Shown one piece after another: positions 26,879-39,877 of a stretch of 64,000 bases of DNA. The stretch lies in contig NC_089445.1 of NCBI RefSeq assembly GCF_026210795.1, forward strand, positions 2,046,001-2,110,000. The letters run 5' to 3'. Positions within the stretch are counted from its first letter, which is position 1; each line of letters opens with the position of its first letter. This DNA comes from Rhizophagus irregularis. Taxonomy: Eukaryota > Glomeromycota > Glomeromycetes > Glomerales > Glomeraceae. Made by a program: the position numbers and the translations under genes. Below the pieces are notes generated by a model. It saw only the letters and a list, made by a program, of their open reading frames with translations. It did no database searches and was not told the DNA's origin.

Positions 26879-27699
26879 ATGGATAAATTTAAGGAAGTAA
26901 GTATTTATTTTTATGTTCGGTATATTCTTGATTGTTCTTTTAGCTAGATAAAGATGTCTAGATATTTATTCCTGTAAAGCGATGTCAAAATTATTTATAA
27001 CCGTGTAATTTGACCAGAATTTCTTGCATTTTTAAAGTACAAAACATTAATTCATGAGTGCGAAGAGTCTTAGAGTCATGTCTATTTATATGATAGATAT
27101 CTTTTAATTTTCCGCGATTTATATTTCTGATTTTTATCCATAGAAAATCAATTCGCTTCGCGCTGAAGCTGATGCATCTGTTCAACGCGCTGAAAATGCT
27201 GAAGCTGAATTAAAAAAGGCCAAAGAAGATATAATTGTAAAAGAACAAGAAATCATTTCCCTTACCAATAAAATTTCACTTTTGGAAGCTGAAGTTGAAC
27301 GTGCTGATAAAAAAATTAGTGATCTAAAATCTGCGAAAGAGGAAGAGGAATCAACTTCAAGTACCACTGAAGCACTTCAAAGAAAAATTTCTATACTTGA
27401 AAATGAATTGGATACCACTGAAAAGAATTTGAAGGAAACTACTGAAAAGTAAGAATTTTATTTATTATCGAGATCTAAGTTCGAATAATGTTATATATGT
27501 TTGTAAAATAATATTTAAAAATATTTTTATTTTAAGGTTACGCACAACAGATGTTAAAGCCGAGCACTTTGAGCGTAAGTGTAACACTCTTGAATCCGAG
27601 AAAGCCGATTTAGAAAAGAAACTTGATGAAAAGGAACAGGAATTTAAAAAGAAGGAAGAAGAATTAGAAGCCACACTGAAACAACTTGAGGATATGTAG
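26879..27699 (+). CDS. TPM1: Tropomyosin, fungal type
   Basis: Coiled-coil dimer that polymerises along formin-made actin cables and supports polarised growth. Exons 26879-26896, 27144-27448 and 27537-27699 give 161 residues, the usual fungal length. Exon 1 encodes only MDKFKE; the join gives MDKFKEKINSLRAEADASVQ, very close to the fungal tropomyosin start MDKIREKLNALRLEAEAA. The rest is an uninterrupted heptad-rich helix (AENAEAELKKAKEDIIVKEQ, EVERADKKISDLKSA) ending EATLKQLEDM. Intron 1, 247 bases, is long for this window. A second intron splits a Lys codon in TEKLRTT. It diverges from CPSF4; its promoter is copy B of the duplicated region. Confidence 0.93.
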
Positions 27700-28312
27700 C
27701 AAAGTTCAATTAGTTTACCAAAGTTAATACGACTAATATTCTTTTATATATGCGTTTTGATTTTTCACTTTTCATTTTAAGTATTTTAAGTGGAATTATA
27801 ATTTATTTAATCAATATTACAGCTAAATTTTTTGACATCATTGTAAATAAATGTAAACTATGATATGGCTGTTGCCTACCATTACTTACATTGGTCAATA
27901 AAATTTTGTCAGTAAAAAACCATCTTTATTTAATAAATTTTGCACTACCATTTCAATAAATATTAATTACTAATTTACTATTATGAGTTCTTGCAATTTG
28001 TATTAATATATTCCACAGTATAAAAGGAAATTATATTAACATTCTCTTAGAGCCTTCATGTTATTTCAATACGTTCCATTGAGGGAAGAACCGCATATAA
28101 TAATTACATTAATTTTAATAATCGAATGATAGAATTCTTATAACCTTTAAGTTGAAAGTCAAACTATTAATAATTCTATAAATATTAATAAGTTATCTGA
28201 AGAACTACGTGATAATTTCAATAATGAAGGAAAAGACAATTAAGAAAAAGAAAAAGAGAGAATTTTATTTATTTTTTTTTTCTTTTTGCAATTCCTAAAT
28301 TACCGATAGTAT
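27700..28312. other. Intergenic between convergent tropomyosin and TFB4
   Basis: No gene seen. An AATAAA within GTCAATAAAATTTTG near 27894-27908 could be the tropomyosin polyadenylation signal. Confidence 0.5.
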
Positions 28313-29909
28313 TTAAGTACTTCCCCCACTTTCACGACCTTTAGCTTGCTTCTTAATTCCATTTAACAGCTTCAATCCGCATTCATTGACAGACGCTAAC
28401 ATAAGACTAGATCTAAAATAAAGAAAAAGGTCGTAAATATTGATTGTTTTTACGAGAATATAATGAACAACAGGAAAAAAAAAATCAAACCTGCAAGTTG
28501 AACACTGTTCTAATGGATGACAAAAAACTTTATTGTAAATAATTACAAGAATCAAGGTAATTTTCGAAATTAAAATAATTTTATCTTATTATTAATTATT
28601 TAAACAAAAAGGATACTTGATAAGCACACCGAACAAACGTACCCAATATCTATCATTTTTTTATGACAAAAACATGAAGCACTAAAATCAACTTTTTCTT
28701 CCCCAGGTAAACATTGGTAATTTCTCGTAAATCGATCAGGAAGAAAGGTGATCTATGAAAAAAAAATAAAAATTAAAGAAAATAACACTATCCTTTTATT
28801 TAGTATTGCGTTATAACATACCATCAAAAATTGCAAGAACCCTTGTGGAATTTGTAGTTTAAGATATCTACCACCAGTTAAATGAGCTGCTTGTTTTAGG
28901 AAGACTGTTTCTTCGCTATGAACTTTGCAAACATCAATCGGTATTCCCTAAAATTAGAAACCAATAAATTAATACAAATAAATCAATAAATATGAACTAA
29001 ATTATAATCAATGAAACTTACTAATTTTTGTGCCGAGAAAATGCAATTCATTATGGATATGTATTGATAAGGCGAATCTGGTGAAATGGATATAATTAAA
29101 ATTCGAGGTTTTATATGACCAATCTCATCAGCTCTCATAATTCGATTAGTATCTGTATTATAAAGATAATAGATTAAAGAAATTGTTCGATATGAATGAT
29201 CATCAATTCTCGATCTTAGACAAATTAAAAAGTAACAATAAGCGCATACAACAAAGGGCCATAGATAAAGCTCCTGCGATCATCGAACTTGCTGCCAAGG
29301 TGGAAAAATTGTATAAGTAATAAATATATTAAGAAAAAAAAATCAGATAACAATATCTCACACACCTTTATCAGGATACGAATTCAGTGTTGATACATCC
29401 TCAAACAAATCTTTCATATTACTTATCACTTGGTCATTTACAACCTTGAACCTTTGATACAAATTAGAATCCACTGCCTGATCTGTATTTTCGGAAAGTC
29501 TAGAAGGATTAGGTATTGGGTATAAAAACTTGCTAATAAAATAATGATAATGATCATAAGTTTTAATTAACATATAATCAAAAATCATACTATAAGATAT
29601 TTTACCTGACACCAATATGACTTGCAATGACAGCTACTTCGTTGTCATGCTTTAATGCCAAATGAGCGTTGATGAATACTAGAAGATGCCGCAAAGCTTC
29701 TTTTAATGATAGTGATTTTGCTGATTTCGTCCAAATCAATGGATTTGTATCGATGATCAGAACAAGTAAATTGGCATCGTCTGATAAGAACAGTAAGATA
29801 AAATAAATGATTATATGTAAGTGTCCATTCCAAAACAATTTAGAAAGTAGGAATAGGAATGTTACCGTCAACCTTCGTTTACGGTCGCGGTGTCTTTCAA
29901 AGCATTCAT
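28313..29909 (-). CDS. TFB4: TFIIH core subunit Tfb4/p34
   Basis: vWA-like subunit of core TFIIH, binding p44/Ssl1; acts in transcription initiation and nucleotide excision repair. Nine exons: 29873-29909, 29606-29780, 29366-29532, 29250-29291, 29022-29152, 28822-28947, 28617-28752, 28491-28527, 28313-28412, giving 316 residues. The N-terminal vWA strand is DDANLLVLIIDTNPLIW; HVGI-like HIGVSKFLYP, SSMIAGALSMALCYTNR and PRILIISISPDSPYQYISIM follow. Middle: GIPIDVCKVH, LKQAAHLTGGRYLKL, then LPDRFTRNYQCLP. The C-terminal zinc-binding region shows CFCHKKMIDIGYVCSVCLS then CSTCRSS. Two exons are under 45 bases. The first donor is the less usual GTTGAC. It diverges from METTL5 over 383 bases. Confidence 0.92.
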
Positions 29910-30292
29910 GGCGACAATTTGTACGAACTTGAAAAAGAATTTAAAGAAATCATTATTACAGAAATACACGGGTATTAATCAAAAATCAAAGTAAATATCT
30001 AGTCAACAGTTACCTGAAATACTGCCAGCCAGTTGTGAGCTTATGAAAAAAAAATAACCTACAGCCGTATGGACGGGCAACAACTTTGTTACAAGATACG
30101 GTCACAAAAACCAGAATTTGAAGGATAGATCGGAAATTTAGGACTACTTTTCAATACGATATTTTCAAAAAATATTAAAATATAGTTTTGGAATTCTTAT
30201 ACTATTTTATTGTAATACAAAATTGCTGATTCAAAAATTATGGGTGGCTTGGAAGTGTGTAAAATTTAGATTTTTTTTTTTTGCGATCAAAC
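29910..30292. promoter_or_regulatory. Divergent promoter region of TFB4 and METTL5
   Basis: 383 bases separate the two start codons. No clear TATA element; a T-run lies at 30270-30281, just before the METTL5 start. Confidence 0.45.
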
Positions 30293-31408
<1,116 letters not shown>

Positions 31409-33032
31409 ATCTTAACGAATTTCGAAATACAGATCGCGACATTTTGAATAAAAATTTTAAATTGATATATTAATGTCCAATTTAATATATAAATAGTTAA
31501 ATCAAATATATAAATATATAAATTTTGGTATAAAATGATTAGTTAATTATCTAATTACATTTATTTTTAAGTTAACATGAGTTTTACGATGAATTAAGTA
31601 TTAAATAAATTAAATAGATTTTTTTTTTAAAAAAAAAAATTAGGAATTCAGGGTAGTTACGCAGAAATAATTTGAAATGTCAACATTAATTTATTTAATA
31701 TAAAATGAGAATCATTTGAGGATCTTCAAGGGTTTAATTTCCGCACATCCACGCGGAGATTTCAATTTCAGTATTAAATTTATAATTTAATCAATTAATA
31801 AATCATTGTTTTCTGTAAAATTTTCAATTTTTTAAAAATACCAAAAGTAGAAAAAGTAATGTACATTTACACAGTATATTTGATAGAATACGTTTATATA
31901 CTTTAATTGTAACATCAGTACATCAATAATCAATTAATTAATTCAAAATTGTTGTATTTATCAAATCCTTTGTAATTTATCAAATCTTTGTAAATTTAAT
32001 AATAAAAGTCGAGAATATAAGATTCTCAATGAATAATGAAAGAATCATTTATTCATTCTCAAGTTTAATTAACTGCATATACAATCTCTAAGTTGACGTT
32101 TCACTAAAATTTGCCTACATTGAGGCAGAAAAATTGTGCTTTTTATGACCAGATAAATTAATTTACGCCGTACAACATTCTATTTTTATAGCAAGTAAAT
32201 ATAAAATATAGTTTGATGCGGATTTTTATTTTATTAATGCACAATATTTCACCTATCATCATTTCGTTTCTTGTTTGTAACCCAAATTTTGTTTTAAAAG
32301 TAATGTAAATTTAATGTAAATTTAATATTTATAATGTTTATTGGTATTTGAATAGAACTTTTTCCTAATAAATCTACTTATATGACTCATCCGGACCTTA
32401 AAATTTATTACGTATTTTGTTACATACATTGGGATAAATGCATGTTAGGTTATCTTTGTAATCTTATTTTGGTCAGAAGAACGAATATCTATACTTCAAT
32501 ATTTCAATAATTACAAAAAGACAAATCTGTATCTTCAATAGGTCCGTTTTAAAACTCCGACTTATTTATTACACAATTTTCCAGGCAGGCAAGATTTTGC
32601 TCGTGGAGCTTTCCTTAATGTTTGTTGTGTTGTTAAATTATAGAACTTTCTTCTTTGTGAAATTGTCTACATTTATAGCAAAAAGTTATTTACATATATC
32701 CTAAAATGTCAATTATGTCAAATAACAATGCAAATGATACTTTGTGAAATGCACACGGTTTAATATTTCTTTCTAAAAAAATAATTTCATCTTTTTTTAT
32801 AGCCGACATGTAACGTTGCAATTGAAAATTTCTGTACTAGTTAATTTTCAATAAATTCCCTCTATTCATGGAAAAAAAAAATAATCGAAATTTTTTTAAA
32901 AAAAAAAAATTGTTTGCTTCCTGTGCAAACTACCAACTTTTTTTTTAGCCGTCCGGAATTTTTTTTCAATCCTTTAATACCTTCATTTTTCTTTACCTCT
33001 TTCCTTTTTTCATCTTTTAATTACCTTTCACA
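31409..33032. other. Intergenic, 1.6 kb
   Basis: No gene or RNA seen. AT-rich with homopolymers. CT/TC-rich sequence from about 32975 to 33025 just before the next start may be the promoter or leader of the secreted protein gene. Confidence 0.5.
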
Positions 33033-33500
33033 ATGAAGGTCTTACTTGCATTCATTCTTGCACTCAGCGCTTTCACAATTATTACCGCCGAAGAAGGGGT
33101 TGTCAGAAGAATGGAATTCTCACTTCTCAAAAAACGAGATACTACTTCTAAAATTACCTTCTACGAAGATGATCAACTCAATAACGCTGCGTGTTACGGT
33201 CGTGATGGAATTCCCAATTATAACGCAAAACCATCTGACAGAATCGGCGCCATGTCCAACAATAATATGTGTTATCAATGTGTTAAGATAACAAATCCTA
33301 AGAACAAGAAGAGTGTTGTTGTGAAAATTATCGATAAATGTGCAGGCTGCCCAAAAAACAATATTGACTTGACGAAATCGTCGTTTGCTAGCATTGCAGA
33401 TCCAGATGACGGAATTGTTAAAATTACCTGGAAAGGTGTTGCCTGCCCATCAAAGGGTAGATTTCCCACAACCGAAAAGAATAGGAATAAAAAGAAATAA
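33033..33500 (+). CDS. Small secreted double-psi beta-barrel (RlpA/expansin-like) protein
   Basis: Single-exon gene, 155 residues. Signal peptide about 1-19 (MKVLLAFILALSAFTIITA). A short propeptide ends in dibasic KKR at 33-35, a likely Kex2 site. The rest is a DPBB domain: SKITFYEDDQLNNAACYG, NYNAKPSDRIGAM, CYQCVKITNP, VVVKIIDKCAGCPKNN, IDLTKSSFASIAD, GIVKITWKGVACPSKGRFP. The DKCAGC...DLT motif is shared with RlpA, barwin, expansin and plant natriuretic-peptide-like proteins. Six Cys fit a secreted disulfide fold. No expansin C-terminal domain, so wall binding or loosening is only a guess. A paralogue lies at 51527. Confidence 0.88.
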   Translation: MKVLLAFILALSAFTIITAEEGVVRRMEFSLLKKRDTTSKITFYEDDQLNNAACYGRDGIPNYNAKPSDRIGAMSNNNMCYQCVKITNPKNKKSVVVKIIDKCAGCPKNNIDLTKSSFASIADPDDGIVKITWKGVACPSKGRFPTTEKNRNKKK

Positions 33501-33974
33501 ATATTTCTTTTTTAGAGTTTCATATTAATAGAAAATAGAAATATGGACTTTTCAAACCCGGACGGTTTTTTTTACGGCTGTACAAAAAATATATTATTTT
33601 ACTTTAATCATGAATTCTCGACATTTTCATTAATCACCATTATCATCGTCATCATAATTCATATATGATTTGTACACTAATTGAAATTGTTTTTTTTTAA
33701 TAAAGAGGTTCGTTGAACCAACTTTTTTGTATTGTTTTTTAAAAAGTTTGAGCGTATTGCATAATGATCATTTGACTGGAATTAGTTCTGCTATTTACAA
33801 TTCTCTGTGATTTGATAAAAATCGAGAATGAGTGTTCATTGCCAAATAAAGATTTATTTATGTATTATGTAATTAATCTATAGATGGATTTTAACTTCTT
33901 GCAGTTAATGTGAGAAAATAATAAAAATGTTTAGCAAGCATTTTTTCGATCCATAAAGCCGAAATAACGGGAAA
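33501..33974. other. Intergenic
   Basis: No gene seen. 3' end of the secreted protein gene and promoter of ISN1. Confidence 0.5.
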
Positions 33975-36336
33975 ATGACTTCTATGTATACTGTGAGTTA
34001 GAGCATACCTTTTTTTTCCCCTGAAACTTGCGTTCTAATATTACAAATAAAATGTGAATCGCTATTCTTGCCTTTCGAAAAGATAAATTATGCTCTCCGA
34101 GCACATAAGCGGGATCCTTTTATTGAATTCATAAAGGTATACATTTGTAAAGTCCGTTTCATGGAAACGTTAAATAATGATAAAATTGAAGTCATTTTTA
34201 AACCTAATGTGCAAATAGGGAATGCTCATGACTCCATTCGTTCTACATGCAAAGCCAATTCCGCAAACCGATGATCCAACTGAAAAAGACGAAGAATATC
34301 ATATGGATGCAAATGTTGCTAGGTATTGTGATATTCTATCTAGTATTGAAGAATTGATAAATGTAAGTATTGAGATTCATGAAATAAAAATGATGCAGAG
34401 ATTCTAAGATTTTAATAAAAACTTATTAAATAGGAACATATTCGAAAACAAGCTAAAGGTTTTAAAGAAAAAAAATAATAATTTTATTCAATCGTTTGTT
34501 TTATTCCCAGCAATGTTGTTGTTAATATCTACTTATTTGGGTATCCACGTATTAGGTGTCCCTGATCAATCAAGACTTAAAAGACTTGTTCCATCTATAT
34601 CAACTTTTCATACTCAATTACCGCTACGCGAGTCATTTTTATCAGCTAATGCTAAACATTCTATTGCCGCACGTAGATTTGTACCTCCAAGTTTCAACGA
34701 CATTCGAAGGTTTTTACTTTTTTAAAACATATATATTTCAATCTTCCATTCATTAATTGCTAATTATTATTTTTTTTGTTGTAGGATTTTAAACACAGCT
34801 CAGGTATTTAATTAAATTAAATTGATTATTGGTTTCAGATTACTTACTTTTAAAGAATCTTTAGATTACTGCAATTGCTCCAAAACTCAAATTAATAACA
34901 TTGTAGGTTTATTAATTAATTGTTGTTATATCCATAATATTTATGTTAACCTTTTTTCGTTTAAATTAGCGATGGGGATATGACACTTTATGATGATGGA
35001 CAAGATTTTGAACACGACTCAGCTTTAGTGAATTTACTTGTGAGCTTATTAAAATATAATCTAATCGTTTGTGTGGTTACAGCCGCCGGATATCCAGGAG
35101 ACGCATTGCGATATGAACAAAGGTTATCTGGACTTTTAAAAGGTTTTGAAAACGCACGATTGTCAAAGAACATGTGTGAAAAATTTTTCGTTTTGGGTAA
35201 GTTATCGATAAAGGCTGTAAAGTTTCCCGTCGTCGATTTATAATTCATTTTCTTGTAGGAGGTGAATGCAATTACCTTTTTCAATGTAAAGAAGATTATC
35301 ATCTAAAATATCTTCCTGAAACGTAAGTTTTATAATACCAGATAAACAAGGAGGTATAAATATAATTTTGATTTTTTTTTTAACATAATTTTATGAAATA
35401 TAGTAAATATCAGCCGCAAAATATTCTTTCTTGGAGTTCGGATCAGATCAATGCTATTTTAGATGTAGCCCAAGAAAATTTGCAAAGATGTATTGACGAA
35501 ATGAAATTGCAGTGTACCGTGTTACGTAAAAGCAAAGCAGTTGGCGAGTATTTATTTTATAATATGAAAAGATACGAGTGACAAGTTGTGGAGTGGAAAG
35601 AGTGGTGATACTGAGAAGATTACAATAATATATTATCATGTCTTTTTTAATTCGGGATTTCTATTCTAATATTTTCCTTTATTATACAGGTATTGTGCCT
35701 AAACCCAATGTAAAGATATTTAGAGAACAACTGGTATATTTAATTTTCTTTTGGATTTTTTTTATCGCATTTGGAATTTTGCCGTCTTTATTGGTTGTTA
35801 AATTGTAGGACGAATGTGTACTATCTACGCAACATCGAATTGTGAATTATTTAAATTCACCATGGGGAAAGAAGAATGATTTACCATTTTGCGCATTCAA
35901 TGGTGGAAGTGACGTTTGGGTAGATATGTAAGCGTGATTTAATTTTATATTTATAGCCATTTCAACGAATACATTTTAATATTTCTCGCTCTTTTAGTGG
36001 GAATAAACTTATAGGAGTGCAAATACTGCAGCAGTTTCTTGGCGCAACACCAGGAGAAACTTTGCATGTAGGAGATCAAGTAAGCGCAATTAACTTAGTT
36101 TATTTATATTCATACATAAGTCTTGTCTATTAATATATTTTTTGTTTTAGTTCTTATCTACTGGAAATGATTTTGCTACAAGACACCAATGTTGTACATT
36201 ATGGATTGTTAATCCTGACGAAACACAAGGTGTGTTGCTGGAATTAACCGCATTATTGGAAGCAAAGAAATCGGAGCGATCCCTCTTAACATTGCTAGAT
36301 CATTCAAAAATTCTTTTGGACTCTCAGACTATATAA
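33975..36336 (+). CDS. ISN1: IMP-specific 5'-nucleotidase
   Basis: Hydrolyses IMP to inosine and phosphate in purine turnover; HAD-like fold, found in fungi and apicomplexans. Fourteen exons: 33975-33992, 34083-34136, 34219-34362, 34434-34458, 34556-34709, 34785-34803, 34865-34902, 34970-35196, 35259-35322, 35404-35543, 35690-35733, 35809-35927, 35998-36079, 36151-36336, giving 437 residues. The start MTSMYTINYALRAHKRD aligns with yeast MSSRYRVEYALKQHRRD, which decides exon 1. Then IEFIKGMLMTPFVLHAKP, AARRFVPPSFNDIRRILNTA, the HAD nucleophile stretch TFDGDMTLYDDGQ, VTAAGYPGDALRYEQRLSGL, GGECNYLF, FCAFNGGSDVWVDIGNK, and GETLHVGDQFLSTGNDFATR. The intron at 35544-35689 begins GC rather than GT. 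One exon is 19 bases. Confidence 0.93.
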
Positions 36337-38209
36337 TATATGTTTAAATTATTCATCTATTTAATTTGGTTCATGGAGCAATTTATTGTTTTTTCTATTT
36401 GGTGATATTGGTGATTTATATAAATAAGAAATAAATTTACAGTTTGAAATTGGATTATTTGTACCCTAAGCATTCGTTCTTCAGGCTTGAATTGGGTTAT
36501 GGAGGTTGTTTAAATTAATAATTTGGCTAAAATTAAAAAATAATTCTGCCCCAAATTATATATTTTTAAATGCCTTAAATCTGAAAAAAAGGAGGAAGAA
36601 TGATATGTAAAACAGATAATTAAAATTAAATTGGGTTGGCCTTTTTATAATATGTTGTCTTGTATTAATTTTAATGTAGAAAATTGGAAAATTGAAAAAG
36701 AAGGATGTAAATGTTATTTAAAAACAAGCAACATTTATCTAGAACTTCAATTTAAAAGCTATATTTAAGATTGGACATTTTATAGTATAATTAAAATAAA
36801 GTAGTTTGAGATGGATATCTTTTGGAATTGCACTATATGACTATACTAAAAACCTTACAGTGGTAGTTACAGTTCTTACAAAATACAATTGAATCATATA
36901 TTAATAGTAGTCAATAGGTAATAATCAATATTATGATATAGATGTTTAAGTTCAATTTTTAGCTTGTCTATAGTACTAATTGGTGAACTGAAAGGTGAAT
37001 TAGACCTTACCTACATATACTTAGATCCTTCCTATTTTAGTAGTCACTTCTTTATCATAAATGCTGAGTTAGAAGTAAAATCATTAGGAATGCTAACAAC
37101 TATATATAATAGTGATGTGTGGGAATTACAAACTGTAATGATCTTAAGTAAGTCTATATATTTAATATAGCATTCTGGATAATTATAATAAAGGTTATAT
37201 GCAAAAAAAGTATTTTTGCAGTAAGATATTTAACTTTTCTAAGCTTTCAAATGTGGCAGTTTCTATAAAACTCAAATTGTATAAGGATATAATTAAGTTT
37301 GCTGATACAAATATTTAAAAGGAAAATTGCAGACTAAGACATATAGTACAATTAATAGGAATTAGGTTTCCAAATCAATATTTTGTATAGTGATTTCTGG
37401 AATTGAAGGATTTTTAAAAGTATTGAATAGAATGTGTTAAAATACATTTTGAAGTAATATAGTAGAATTTACTGAAGTACTATAAGTTTCTTTGGCAATT
37501 TATTAATTCAAGCAAAATTTCCATTTGATCAAGAAAAGCATTAGCTTTGCCTTTATTAGTATAAGGTAGTTATTGATTATTAATATCCATATAGGCACAC
37601 TTAGGTTAAGCAAAACCTTTAGCATTGCTTGTAAAAGCAGTTAACATGTTCATTTAAAAAGACAAGACAGGTATTTTTAATAGAAAAATTATATGAAAAA
37701 AATGTATTACTTTAAGTAAAGTTATATGCAAAAATAATATTTTGAAGGAATATTATTAAAAGAAATTTAATTTTACATTAAACAGATTTATATATTTACT
37801 AAAATTCATTTTATATTATATTACTAAAATTTAAATAATTTACCAAAAATTCAATATAATTTTACTATTTATTACTTTTAAAATATATACATATTTTAAT
37901 ATTATTAATTTCAAGTTTTATTAAAAAAAATTTAAATATAACAGATAATAATACTTTTTCTAAAATTATAATAATAATTATAATTTATTATTATATATAG
38001 CCTAAAAGTTTGGTTCTATTTTCTATAAAATAAGAAAGAAAGAAATATTAGTAATATTTCTTTAATTTATCATCAACATACCAATATATTTATAGTTTTG
38101 CATTTACTATCTAGAAATAGATTCTTATAAAAAAAATAAAGAAAAAAATATTAGTTTTATTTATTTTTAAAATTAAAAATAAAAAAAATAAAAATAAAAA
38201 TACTGATTT

Positions 38210-38309
38210 TTTTAATGATTGCATCCTTCTGGATGGATATAACTCATGATAATTTGTTTGTATGATATATAAACTCAATATCAATAAAGCATATATAAAT
38301 CATTAAAAT
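38210..38309 (+). mobile_element. Small A-tailed insertion, candidate SINE or retroposed fragment
   Basis: About 100 bases flanked by direct repeats sharing AAAATACTGATTT (ending 38209 and 38335), preceded on both sides by AAAAT units. AATAAA at 38283-38288 is followed by an AAAAT-rich tail. The ends also pair (TTTAATGATT/AATCATTAAA), so a tiny inverted-repeat element is an alternative. Confidence 0.35.
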
Positions 38310-38690
38310 AAAAATAAAAATAAAAATACTGATTTATTTATTTATATATCTTTAAAAAGTAACTTGAAGTTATTTTTGAATAGAAAGAAATAATTAGTAT
38401 TTATTTACTTTCTCTTTTTCTTTAAAATGAAATAATTTTAGAAAATTATATTTTAGTTTTTATTAGATGGTAATTTAATAGATTTTTCTAAAAATTTAAA
38501 ATACTCTTAGATAACTATAAAAGAATCCCAAACATCTCTTATCTAACTTATATAATTAAATTTTAAATTTATAATAACTCAGCTAATATTAATATTAAAA
38601 ATGCAATTTTACTATCATTAAATTTTTCTTATTGAAATAAACTTTATAAAAACTTAAAATCTACAAATAATATCATTTTAATATTATTTT

Positions 38691-39061
38691 AAGAGAATTA
38701 CTAAACTTAACCTAGGGGAATTTTCCTCCACTTTCCCTTTATTTCAATTTTTAATTAAAATATTGACTTGTATAGTAATCTAAGAATAAGATTATATGTA
38801 AATTTATGAAAAGAAAAGGTTTTATTAAGTTAAAAAGGGTAGTTGTTCAGATGGTTTTTGAGAAAATTACATAATTTTGATTTTATAGTTAAATTGTATT
38901 TTTCATGATAAAAATTTTTTTTAAAATCAAAAATTGCCAAATTTTTATGCGATTAATATCCACTTATATTTATTTTATATATTTCATAAAAAAAGTTTAT
39001 TTTTTTTAAATTTTTAAGGGAGGGAGGAATTATCCCCCCGGTTAAGATTAGCAATACTCTT
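38691..39061. mobile_element. MITE-like element with about 45-base inverted ends
   Basis: The left end AAGAGAATTACTAAACTTAA and following CCTAGGGGAATTTTCCTCC pair with the right end read on the other strand: AAGAGTATTGCTAATCTTAA then CCGGGGGGATAATTCCTCCC. The 371-base element is bounded on both sides by the exact direct repeat ATTTTAATATTATTTT (38675-38690 and 39062-39077). No coding capacity. Non-autonomous DNA transposon; superfamily not assigned. Confidence 0.75.
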
Positions 39062-39635
39062 ATTTTAATATTATTTTAATATAGTTTGTTAACTATATAT
39101 TGATTAAAATTTTAAAGTTTTATAAAAAATCCAATAATATAAAATTTATTAAAATCCAAATAGTTATATAAATAATAATATCTGCCAAAACTCTTTTTAC
39201 CAAAAATTTTAAATTTATTACTAACTAATTTCAGTTTTATTATTAATTAATAAACTATATAATAATAATTTTTAATTTTAATTTTAATTATATAAAATTA
39301 AAATATATAAAATTATATTGTATATAATAGTCTTTTTAAAAATATTATAATAATTTTACAAGTAATTTTTATAATTAAAAATCCATGGAAATACTATGAA
39401 ATATTGAATTTTAGCATTTCATCTTTTAATTTTAAATGCCCAAATTATTTTAGTTTTGTCAAATAACTAAATATTTCAGTTTCATTTACATCTCTAATTA
39501 CTAATACTTTTTTTAATTAATTGATTTATAACTTTAACTTTTTGTGTACTTTAAATATTTGCTATGAAAGATTTAATTTGATAGCATTTGCTTATACCTA
39601 ATAACAATTATATATTACATAATATTCAGTTTAAT

Positions 39636-39877
39636 TGGGTCCCGTAATCACCAGACATTGAAGATAGGGCCTTTATGGCTAAGATGACCTATTACTAAAC
39701 GAAGTCTACCTACAGAGTCAAACGATCACTCGATAGTGCACACGTGGAGTACTACTGGTATGATGAGTGGTTTGTAGTTTAATTATATTAGAATAGTTAT
39801 TAGGGAATTTTACTTTGTATATATTTTCTTTATTTTTTTACTTTAATAAAACTGCAAATGCGCTGCGAAAAAAAAAA
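39636..39877 (+). mobile_element. Polyadenylated retro-insertion with target-site duplication
   Basis: About 242 bases of near-normal base composition inside the AT desert, ending ...AATAAA (39845-39850), 17 bases, then a poly-A run from 39868. Exact 14-base direct repeats ATATTCAGTTTAAT flank it (39622-39635 and 39878-39891). This is the signature of LINE-type target-primed insertion: either a 5'-truncated LINE 3' end, a SINE, or a processed mRNA 3' end. It retains many CG dinucleotides, unlike its surroundings, suggesting a recent insertion. No open frame of note. Confidence 0.8.

Larger units (their letters stand above)
25786..27188. repeat. Tandem duplication of the CPSF4/tropomyosin bidirectional promoter with both gene starts
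   Basis: Two diverged direct copies: A about 25786-26433 and B about 26434-27188. Each runs from the CPSF4 exon 1 boundary (CCTGAATCG/CCTGTTGAATCG) across the promoter to tropomyosin exon 2 (CAACGCGC). Matching blocks include TCTGTTTTAATxAAATCTTC, GAATAAAGTATCTTTAAAAT, AACGAAGACAAAAT, TTCACGTGATCTCAAACTTT (about 26179 and 26766), TTTATCTATTTATTCATTTT and GAGTCTTAGAGxCATGTCTA. Copy A keeps the working CPSF4 start, copy B the working tropomyosin start. Confidence 0.85.

Noticed and set aside
36964-37170. 68-codon open frame in the AT desert
   Set aside because: No recognisable motif, composition like the surrounding non-coding DNA, no convincing splice partners.
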